Positions 1 through 5,536 of a stretch of DNA of 6,021 nt are shown one piece after another; positions within the stretch are counted from its first letter, which is position 1, and each line of letters opens with the position of its first letter. Location: assembly GCA_905371725.1 (NCBI GenBank), contig CAJPML010000077.1, forward strand, positions 1-6,021, read 5' to 3'. Below the pieces are notes generated by a model. It was not told the DNA's origin. It worked only from the letters and a program-made list of their open reading frames with translations, and searched no databases. This DNA comes from Leptotrichia sp. oral taxon 215. Its GTDB lineage: Bacteria > Fusobacteriota > Fusobacteriia > Fusobacteriales > Leptotrichiaceae. A program made the position numbers and the translations under genes.

Positions 1-181
1 GTCATAATTGAAAAAAAGCCAAAAAACTTAAAATTTCAAGAAAAGGTTAAATGAGATTATAAATCAAAATGATGAAAATGGAAAGTTTGAATTTGAAGAG
101 AGAGAAACAGCATTTAGTAAAAAATATTACATCAAATCAAAAAAAGAAAATAAAACAAAGGCAGAATTAGAAAGATTTAAT
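1..181 (+). pseudogene. Probable out-of-frame 5' part of the AraC-family regulator gene
   Basis: Two open stretches in adjacent frames meet here. Frame 1 is open from the window edge to a TGA at 52-54 and reads VIIEKKPKNLKFQEKVK. Frame 2 is open from the stop at 29-31 (50 codons before 182) and runs without a stop into the regulator at 182. Its translation (for example FEFEERETAF, then KAELERFN) has the Glu/Lys-rich look of real protein. It contains no ATG, GTG or TTG before 182. Removing one base between 32 and 54, for instance one A of 41-44 or 49-51, joins the two frames into ...KFQEKVNEIINQNDENG.... I infer one longer gene starting left of the window and carrying a +1 indel. A sequencing error is equally possible. 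An alternative is untranslated leader DNA, but about 50 stop-free codons are unlikely by chance in DNA this AT-rich. Confidence 0.45.
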
Positions 182-1021
182 TTGAATTATGATTATAGAA
201 TATTAGTTTTAGAAGTATTTGAAGAAGTAGAAGAAGAAATTTTTTTAGCAGTTAATTCAGAAAATACTATTCAAATAATGTATTGTACTGAAGGTAATGC
301 TGATATTTATTCAGATAATGGAAATTGTTATACATTAAAAAAAGGAAATATTTTAATGTATAAGGCAAATAATAATAAAAAATTTAAGTATAAATTTAAA
401 AGTAAAAAATTTAGGAAAATACTGTTTATCCTTAATATAGATAAGCTAGAGCATAGTTTTTTAAGTTCCATCAGTAATAAAATATTATATAACTGGAAAG
501 AAAAAATTTTAAGTTTATTTAAAGAAGATATACTAATTCATATAAAACTAAATTCAAAAATAGAAATTATGTTAAATCAGATAAAAAATAAAAATATAAA
601 CAATATAAATGAATACATATTATTTAAAACTAAAGTAGCAGAAGTGATTTCCTATATTTTAGATTTACAGATAAATTCAACAGAAGAAATAGGTATTAAT
701 GATATAACAATTGCAGAAAACATTAAGGAAATTATAAAAAGCTATTCAGTATCTGATATTCCATCTATAAGAAAAATATGTCAAATCACAGGAATGAGTA
801 ACTATCAATTGCAGACAATTTTCAAGGAAGTTGAAGGACTGACAATTTTCCAATATATACAAAAAATAAAAATGAATTATGCAAAATTTTTATTGGATAC
901 TTCTCCTAAAGTAAATATACTTGATGTGGCTACTGAAGTGGGATATGATAGTCCAAGCAAATTTTCAATGGCTTTTAAAAAGTTTTTTGGAGTTTTGCCA
1001 AGCAAGTATAAGAAGAATTAG
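182..1021 (+). CDS. AraC-family transcriptional regulator (PchR-like layout), probably N-terminally truncated
   Basis: A cytoplasmic DNA-binding regulator of 279 residues from the TTG at 182. The C-terminal 100 residues (about 178-277) form the double helix-turn-helix domain of the AraC/XylS family. The first HTH is around 195-219 (SIRKICQITGMSNYQLQTIF). The second is around 245-278, with the family signature DVATEVGYDSPSKFSMAFKK followed by FFGVLPSKYKK. The N-terminal part (about 5-90) has the beta-rich pattern of a cupin-like sensing domain, with IQIMYCTEGNADIY near 30-43 and LKKGNILMYK at 52-61, as in PchR-like iron or siderophore-responsive members. The ligand and targets cannot be read from the sequence. 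The TTG start has no convincing SD site, whereas other genes here have AAGGAGG, and the frame stays open 50 codons upstream. The true start is therefore probably further left, beyond a frameshift. PchR-type proteins are usually a few dozen residues longer than 279. The gene is visibly more AT-rich than pheS. It converges on the DUF454 gene and shares a terminator with it. The family call is firm; the start and intactness are not. Confidence 0.85.
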   Translation: MNYDYRILVLEVFEEVEEEIFLAVNSENTIQIMYCTEGNADIYSDNGNCYTLKKGNILMYKANNNKKFKYKFKSKKFRKILFILNIDKLEHSFLSSISNKILYNWKEKILSLFKEDILIHIKLNSKIEIMLNQIKNKNINNINEYILFKTKVAEVISYILDLQINSTEEIGINDITIAENIKEIIKSYSVSDIPSIRKICQITGMSNYQLQTIFKEVEGLTIFQYIQKIKMNYAKFLLDTSPKVNILDVATEVGYDSPSKFSMAFKKFFGVLPSKYKKN

Positions 1022-1029
1022 AACAGAAT

Positions 1030-1118
1030 AAAAACATGATTGTCAAAATTTTTACTTTATATTATTCAAGATTTGATAATATAAAGTAAGTCTGGAAAAT
1101 TTGAAATCATGTTTTTTT
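1030..1118 (+). terminator. Long hairpin terminator, probably bidirectional, between convergent genes
   Basis: Three stacked inverted-repeat segments are visible. The outer arm AAAAACATGATT (1030-1041) pairs with AATCATGTTTTT (1105-1116). A middle arm TCAAAATTT (1043-1051) pairs with AAATTTGA (1097-1104) with a bulge. A perfect 13-bp inner arm, TACTTTATATTAT (1053-1065), pairs with ATAATATAAAGTA (1076-1088) around a 10-base loop. Seven Ts (1112-1118) follow on the + strand, nine bases after the regulator's stop codon. On the minus strand the hairpin is followed by five Ts (complement of 1030-1034), so it can also end transcription of the DUF454 gene arriving from the right. No other good terminator is visible between 1119 and 1260. 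That stretch holds nothing else I can support. Confidence 0.85.
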
Positions 1119-1260
1119 GTATTCGTTTTCTAATATTATATTTTTTTACACAGTAAATATACTAATACTTACCTGCCATCCTCCTTTTAACAATTCCACA
1201 AATAAAACTATTGTGATTTTGAAGATTATTTATTTTAAAAGATTGGCCTATAAAACAGTA

Positions 1261-1629
1261 TTATTTATCGGGTTTTAAAGTTTTTATACGAAATATAAAA
1301 TAATAATATTTGAATATTACAACCAGAATAAGCGCTAATCTTAAATAATTATTTTTCAGAAGAAAAATAGGAAATGCAATCATTGTACTTGATAGACATA
1401 GTAATCCTATTTTGGCTTTCAGTGTCATGCTTCTGTTCTTTTCAAAATCTTCGAGATAATTTTTATATATCCTTGTCTGGGTAAACCATCCATGAAATCT
1501 TTCGGATCCTCTTGCAAAGAAGAAACTTGCCAGAAGAAGAAAAGGAACTGTAGGAAGTCCTGGCAGAAAAGAACCGGCAATTCCCAGACCCATTGAAATA
1601 AATCCAAGTATAACGTATATTATTTTCAT
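1261..1629 (-). CDS. DUF454 (YbaN-type) small inner-membrane protein
   Basis: A 122-residue membrane protein of the DUF454 family; the prototype is E. coli YbaN and the function is unknown. The signature is at residues 15-48: GLGIAGSFLPGLPTVPFLLL, then ASFFFARGSERFHGWF. This is followed by a short polar stretch (YKNYLEDFEKNR, 55-66) as in relatives. Hydrophobic segments lie at about 3-20, 24-38, 73-91 and 95-113, giving three to four membrane passes with a basic C-terminus (RIKTLKPDK). The length is normal for the family. An in-frame ATG at 1662 would add 11 residues, but I chose the ATG at 1629. It has an SD (AAAGGA) four bases upstream, the protein then begins MKIIYVILGFISMGLGI as relatives do, and the promoter at 1666-1694 would start transcription at about 1659, inside the longer version. 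It is transcribed alone, divergently from pheS. Family assignment is confident; no role can be given. Confidence 0.88.
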   Translation of the reverse strand: MKIIYVILGFISMGLGIAGSFLPGLPTVPFLLLASFFFARGSERFHGWFTQTRIYKNYLEDFEKNRSMTLKAKIGLLCLSSTMIAFPIFLLKNNYLRLALILVVIFKYYYFIFRIKTLKPDK

Positions 1630-1665
1630 ATAATCCTTTCTGAGTATGAATTTTCTCTCCATTTG

Positions 1666-1694
1666 ATAATAACATTAATATAAAACTTTTTCAA
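1666..1694 (-). promoter_or_regulatory. Sigma-70-type promoter of the DUF454 gene
   Basis: On the minus strand, TTGAAA (1694-1689) and TATTAT (1671-1666) are separated by exactly 17 bases, with an extended -10 TGT directly upstream of the -10 box (1674-1672). The predicted transcription start is near 1659, giving a leader of about 30 bases before the ATG at 1629. The longer candidate ATG (1662-1660) lies at or upstream of that start, so this promoter decides the start codon. The call is from pattern only; AT-rich DNA gives chance matches, but hexamers, spacing and extended -10 all agree here. Confidence 0.65.
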
Positions 1695-1701
1695 TTAATA
1701 A

Positions 1702-1742
1702 TTGTCTTAAAGGTACAAATTAGTTATAAATTGTGATATAAT
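1702..1742 (+). promoter_or_regulatory. Candidate promoter(s) for pheS-pheT
   Basis: Two overlapping candidates are visible. One is TTGTCT (1702-1707), 17 bases, then TATAAA (1725-1730). The other is a perfect extended -10, TGA-TATAAT (1734-1742), with no good -35 at the usual distance. The second would start transcription near 1749, leaving a leader of about 67 bases before the pheS ATG. That leader is too short for a T-box riboswitch and shows no convincing regulatory fold. Which of the two is used cannot be settled by eye. Confidence 0.55.
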
Positions 1743-1815
1743 TTAACACAAATGATGAAAAAATAATATATATAAAAAGAAACTATAAATGTTTAGTATA
1801 AGTTAAGGAGGAAAT

Positions 1816-2832
1816 ATGTTGGAAAAACTGTCCCGTTTAAGAGAGGACGTACTGGAAAAACTTAATAATGTAGGAAATCTTGAAGAACTGAATGATTTGA
1901 AGGTAAAAATTTTAGGTAAAAAGGGAGAATTTACAGCGATAATGAAAGGAATGGCAGAAATTGCCGCTGAAAAAAGAGCTGAATTCGGTAAAGTGACAAA
2001 TGAATTAAAAGTTATTCTGCAGGACAGATTTGATGAAAAGCTTAATACATTAAAGGAGATGGCAAAACAGGAAAGATTAAAAAACGAAACTATAGATATT
2101 ACACTCCCAGGAAGAAAAGCAAATGAAGGGTCGCTTCATCCATTGACAAAAACAGTTGCTGAAATAAAGGAAATAGTTTCTGATATGGGATTTGACATTG
2201 TTGACGGACCTGAAATAGAATATACAAAATATAATTTTGATGCACTGAACATACCAAAAACTCATCCTTCAAGGGAAGTGTCTGATACTTTCTATATTCA
2301 GGAGGATGTGGTGCTTAGAACACAGACATCCGGAATGCAGATAAGATACATGCTTGACAGAAAACCACCTTTCAGAATGGTGTCCATTGGAAAGGTTTAC
2401 AGACCTGATTACGATGTATCACACACTCCTATGTTCCACCAGATGGAAGGGCTTATGATAGGGGAAGACGTTTCTTTTGCAAACTTCAAGGCAATACTTG
2501 AAAATATTGTAAAGAAAATATTTGGAAAAGAAAGAAACGTAAGGTTCAGACCTCATTTTTTCCCATTCACCGAACCTTCCGCAGAAATGGATGTTGAATG
2601 TGGCGTATGTAAAGGAAAAGGCTGCAGAGTGTGTAAGGGAACAGGATGGCTTGAAATTCTTGGAAGCGGAATGGTAAATCCGAAAGTTCTTGAAGGTGTA
2701 GGAATAGACCCTAAGAAATATCAGGGATTTGCATTTGGACTTGGACTTGAAAGAATTACAATGCTAAAATATGGAATTGATGATTTAAGGGCATTTTATG
2801 ATAATGATGTAAGATTTTTAGATCAGTTCTAA
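1816..2832 (+). CDS. pheS: Phenylalanyl-tRNA synthetase alpha subunit
   Basis: The catalytic subunit of the alpha2-beta2 class II enzyme that activates phenylalanine with ATP and charges tRNA-Phe in the cytoplasm. The 338 residues match the usual bacterial length. Residues 1-90 are charged and helical, the N-terminal coiled-coil arm that contacts tRNA. The class II core follows. The motif 1 region is at about 108-135 (HPLTKTVAEIKEIV, ending in DGPEIE). The conserved THPSR is at 149-153. Motif 2 is at about 186-215, with FRMVSIGKVYRPDYDVSHTP and FHQMEGLMI. Motif 3 is at 304-327 with GFAFGLGLERITMLKYG. Four cysteines in two CxxC pairs (262, 265, 270, 273) lie just before GWLEILGSGMV. This zinc-knuckle-like insert occurs in many bacterial PheS and is absent from the E. 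coli type. AAGGAGG (1805-1811) sits four bases before the ATG, so the start is secure. pheT follows on the same strand, probably cotranscribed. Confidence 0.98.
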   Translation: MLEKLSRLREDVLEKLNNVGNLEELNDLKVKILGKKGEFTAIMKGMAEIAAEKRAEFGKVTNELKVILQDRFDEKLNTLKEMAKQERLKNETIDITLPGRKANEGSLHPLTKTVAEIKEIVSDMGFDIVDGPEIEYTKYNFDALNIPKTHPSREVSDTFYIQEDVVLRTQTSGMQIRYMLDRKPPFRMVSIGKVYRPDYDVSHTPMFHQMEGLMIGEDVSFANFKAILENIVKKIFGKERNVRFRPHFFPFTEPSAEMDVECGVCKGKGCRVCKGTGWLEILGSGMVNPKVLEGVGIDPKKYQGFAFGLGLERITMLKYGIDDLRAFYDNDVRFLDQF

Positions 2833-2840
2833 TATTAAAT

Positions 2841-2890
2841 AGGAATTTATAAATCTGTATCTCAATATGTTCTGATGATTTTAAATTCCT
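2841..2890 (+). other. Hairpin in the 113-base pheS-pheT spacer
   Basis: AGGAATTTA (2841-2849) is perfectly complementary to TAAATTCCT (2882-2890), a 9-bp stem with an outer T-G wobble and two more pairs after an internal mismatch. The apical part is about 32 bases long and contains a weak TCA/TGA inner stem. There is no T-run after it (GAGAGATAAAAAAAG follows), so it is not a normal intrinsic terminator on the + strand. It starts eight bases after the pheS stop codon. It could protect or be a processing site in the pheS-pheT message, or be a chance AT-rich fold. The rest of the spacer up to the pheT SD (2935-2941) holds no supported gene. Confidence 0.45.
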
Positions 2891-2945
2891 GAGAGATAAA
2901 AAAAGTACTGTAATGGTACCAGAAAATGAAAATTAAGGAGGAAAA

Positions 2946-5345
2946 ATGCTGATTTCTTTAAATTGGTTAAAGCAATATATAGATTTAGACGGAATAGAAA
3001 TAAATGAAATGGAAAATGCCCTGACTATGATAGGACAGGAAGTTGAAAAAATAGAAATAGCAGGAAGTAATTTAGAAAATGTTGTAACTGCAAAGATTAT
3101 TGAAAAGGAAATGCATCCTGATTCGGATCATCTGACAGTATGTAAAGTGGATAACGGTAAAGAAATACTTCAGATTGTCTGTGGTGCCACAAATCATAAA
3201 ACAGGAGATAAAGTTGCGCTGGCACAGGTGGGAGCAAGACTTAAAGAAGACTTTACAATTAAAAAAGGTAAAATAAGGGGGGAAGAATCAAATGGAATGT
3301 TATGTTCTGAAGATGAACTGGGAATAGGAAGTGACAAGGATGGAATTATAATCCTTCCTGAAGATGCACCTGTAGGTGTGCCATTTAAGGATTATCTTGG
3401 AATAAACGATACTGTATTTGAACTGGAAATAACTCCAAACAGACCTGACTGTCTTTCGCACATTGGGATTGCAAGGGAGCTTTCAGCATATTACGGTAAG
3501 GAGCTTAAATATCCTGAAACAGAAATAAAAAATGAAATCGAAGAGAAAACGTCAGATAATGTAAAAGTTACTATAGAAGACAGCAATCTTTCCAGAAGAT
3601 ATGTAACAAGAATTCTGAAAAATGTGACTGTAAAGGAAAGTCCGAAATGGCTCAAGGAGAGAATAGAGTCTGTTGGACTTAGAAGTATTAATAACATAGT
3701 TGATGTGTCCAACTTTATTCTTATGGAAATGAATCATCCTAACCATGTTTTTGACTTTGATAAAATTGATGGAAACGAAATAAAGGTAAAATCAGCAGGA
3801 AAAGAAGATAAGCTTGTAACTCTTGATGAACAGGAAAGAGAGCTTGAAGATGGTGATATTGTAATATGTGACGGAAAGAAAATAATTGCTCTTGGTGGTG
3901 TCATGGGAGGACTTGAGTCGGAAGTTACAGACAACACTAAAAATATTCTTCTGGAAGTTGCACAGTTTAATTCCCAGAATGTTAGAAAAACTTCAAGAAG
4001 ACTTACGTTATCAAGTGATTCTTCATATAGATTTGAAAGAGGAATTGATGTTGAAGATTCAATAAAAGTAATAAACAGACTTGCCAATCTTATACAGGAA
4101 GTGGCAGGTGGAGAAATTTTAAACGGTTATGTGGATGTTTATCCTGTTCCACATGAAAATAAAGTAGCGGAACTTAATTTTGAAAGACTGAACAGATTTG
4201 TCGGAAAAGTTATTCCAAGGGAGAAAGTAATAGAAATTTTGAAAAATCTTGAAATAGATGTTAAAGATAATGGGGAAACTCTTACTCTTACAGCTCCTTC
4301 ATACAGAGGGGATCTGGAGCTTGAGCAGGACTATTTTGAAGAGATAATCAGAATGTATGGTTTTGATAATATAGAAAATATTCTTCCAAGAGTGGATATA
4401 AATCAGAACGCCACACTTGATACTACAAAACTTACTGACAGAGTAAAGACAATATGTGCAAGTGCAGGACTGAAAGAAGTTATAAATTACAGCTTTATTC
4501 CTAAAAATGCACTGCAGAAATTGAAATATACAGGAATTTCAGAAGATAAACTGATTGATATATCAAATCCGATAACTGAAGATTTTGTTACAATGAGACC
4601 TACATTGTTATATAGTCTCATAAAAAATGCAAAGGATAACATGAACAGAAACATTTCAAATATAAGATTCTTTGAAGTGAGCAGAACTTTTGAGAAGGCT
4701 GAAGAACTGGCAAAGGAAGACATAAAAATGGGAATTATACTGGCTGGGGAAAATGACAAAACTTTATGGAATCCAAAACCTGTTCACTATGATTTTTATG
4801 ATCTGAAAGGAATTGTAGAAGAAATTTTTTCAAAGCTGAAATTTCAGAATTTTTCATTGAAAAGATCGGTTCAGACAGAATTTCATCCGGGAAGGTCAGC
4901 TGATGTATTTGTTGGAAAGGAATATATTGGAAGTTTTGGAGAAATACATCCTGATGTTTTGGAAAATTTTGACTTGAATAAAAAGACGGTTCTTGTTGCA
5001 GAATTTAATATAGACCTGATTAAAAAATATATAAACAAGCCTTTTGTTTATGAAGGAATTGTTAAATATCCTGCAGTTCCAAGAGATCTTGCACTTGTAA
5101 TGAATGAAAATATACTGGTGGGGGATGTACTGAAGACAATTGAAAAAATTGATAAAAAAGTCGAAAAAGTGGAACTGTTTGACATCTATCAGGGAATTGG
5201 AGTGGAGCCTGGTAAAAAGAGTGTGGCCATAAGTATTCTTTTAAGGGATAATACTAAAACTCTTGAAGAAAAGGAAATTAATGATATTGTTGATAAGATT
5301 CTGGCTAAGATGAAAAAAGATTATATGGCGGAATTGAGACAGTAG
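2946..5345 (+). CDS. pheT: Phenylalanyl-tRNA synthetase beta subunit
   Basis: The large non-catalytic subunit, which pairs with PheS, binds tRNA-Phe and hydrolyses mischarged Tyr-tRNA-Phe. It has 799 residues, the full bacterial length. An N-terminal class-II-like segment (MLISLNWLKQYIDL) leads into an EMAP-type tRNA-binding OB fold at about 42-150 (HPDSDHLTVCKVDNG; VCGATNHKTGDKVALAQVGA; GEESNGMLCSEDELG). EITPNRPDCLSHIGIARELS is at 161-180. The B3/B4 editing domain spans about 212-390 and includes SINNIVDVSNFILMEMNHPN, then GGVMGGLESEVTDNTKNILL and SSDSSYRFERGID. The B5 domain is at about 405-475 with PSYRGDLELEQDYFEEIIRM. A degenerate synthetase-like core follows to about 700. The C-terminal FDX-ACB anticodon-binding domain is at about 708-799 (YPAVPRDLALVM; ELFDIYQG; KKSVAISILLRD). 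AAGGAGG (2935-2941) four bases before the ATG fixes the start. No frameshift or missing domain is seen. A terminator follows 61 bases after the stop. Confidence 0.98.
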   Translation: MLISLNWLKQYIDLDGIEINEMENALTMIGQEVEKIEIAGSNLENVVTAKIIEKEMHPDSDHLTVCKVDNGKEILQIVCGATNHKTGDKVALAQVGARLKEDFTIKKGKIRGEESNGMLCSEDELGIGSDKDGIIILPEDAPVGVPFKDYLGINDTVFELEITPNRPDCLSHIGIARELSAYYGKELKYPETEIKNEIEEKTSDNVKVTIEDSNLSRRYVTRILKNVTVKESPKWLKERIESVGLRSINNIVDVSNFILMEMNHPNHVFDFDKIDGNEIKVKSAGKEDKLVTLDEQERELEDGDIVICDGKKIIALGGVMGGLESEVTDNTKNILLEVAQFNSQNVRKTSRRLTLSSDSSYRFERGIDVEDSIKVINRLANLIQEVAGGEILNGYVDVYPVPHENKVAELNFERLNRFVGKVIPREKVIEILKNLEIDVKDNGETLTLTAPSYRGDLELEQDYFEEIIRMYGFDNIENILPRVDINQNATLDTTKLTDRVKTICASAGLKEVINYSFIPKNALQKLKYTGISEDKLIDISNPITEDFVTMRPTLLYSLIKNAKDNMNRNISNIRFFEVSRTFEKAEELAKEDIKMGIILAGENDKTLWNPKPVHYDFYDLKGIVEEIFSKLKFQNFSLKRSVQTEFHPGRSADVFVGKEYIGSFGEIHPDVLENFDLNKKTVLVAEFNIDLIKKYINKPFVYEGIVKYPAVPRDLALVMNENILVGDVLKTIEKIDKKVEKVELFDIYQGIGVEPGKKSVAISILLRDNTKTLEEKEINDIVDKILAKMKKDYMAELRQ

Positions 5346-5406
5346 TATCATTTTGAGTAGAGATTGAATAAAAAAATAGAATGTTAAATTAAGAGGTGAA
5401 TATTAG

Positions 5407-5464
5407 GCATGACCTTTGAAAATTAGAAATAGAGCTTTTAAAATTTTCTGGGTCATGTTTTTTT
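5407..5464 (+). terminator. Intrinsic terminator of the pheS-pheT operon
   Basis: CATGACC (5408-5414) pairs with GGTCATG (5451-5457), with a G-T wobble at the base. A second stacked stem, GAAAATT (5418-5424), pairs with AATTTTC (5442-5448) around an AT-rich loop. Seven Ts follow directly (5458-5464). It lies after the pheT stop and before the promoter of the next gene, so it separates the synthetase operon from the thiamine kinase gene. Bases 5346-5406 hold no gene I can support; an SD-like AGAGGTGA near 5392-5399 has no start codon at a usable distance. Confidence 0.9.
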
Positions 5465-5473
5465 ATAAAGCAG

Positions 5474-5503
5474 TTAAAGGAATTATATACAAAAAAGTAT
5501 AAT
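5474..5503 (+). promoter_or_regulatory. Candidate promoter of the thiamine pyrophosphokinase gene
   Basis: TATAAT (5498-5503) is a perfect -10 box. The best -35 is a poor TTAAAG (5474-5479) at 18 bases. The predicted start near 5510 leaves a leader of about 27 bases carrying the SD AGAGGA (5524-5529). Its position just after the operon terminator supports separate transcription. The leader is too short to hold a TPP riboswitch. Confidence 0.5.
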
Positions 5504-5536
5504 ATATATAAATTTTACACAAAAGAGGATGATAAA

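Noticed and set aside
72..170. Frame-3 ORF starting MKMESLNLKR ahead of the regulator
   Set aside because: About 33 codons, no good SD, low-complexity Lys/Asn/Gln content, and it overlaps the better-looking frame-2 coding stretch.
240..246. Seven-T tract as a phase-variation switch in the regulator
   Set aside because: The tract is in frame as given and seven bases is common in DNA this AT-rich; there is no evidence of length variation.
1195..1215. Small hairpin CACAA/TTGTG between the convergent genes
   Set aside because: Only five pairs with a nine-base AT loop and no T-run on either strand; not separable from chance.
1425..1675. Two further minus-strand ORFs overlapping the DUF454 gene
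   Set aside because: Other-frame shadows of a recognisable membrane protein; neither has family features.
1743..1815. T-box riboswitch in the pheS leader, as in many Firmicutes
   Set aside because: The leader from the predicted start is only about 67 bases, has no TGGNACC core and no terminator before pheS.
2888..2897. CTGAGAGA resembling the THI-box of a TPP riboswitch
   Set aside because: None of the other conserved segments or helices are present, the following gene is pheT, and the thiamine kinase is 2.6 kb away.
3491..4759. Minus-strand ORFs of 64-117 codons inside pheT
   Set aside because: They are antisense shadows of a clearly coding gene, Ser/Phe-rich as expected from the complement of Glu/Lys codons, with no recognisable domains.
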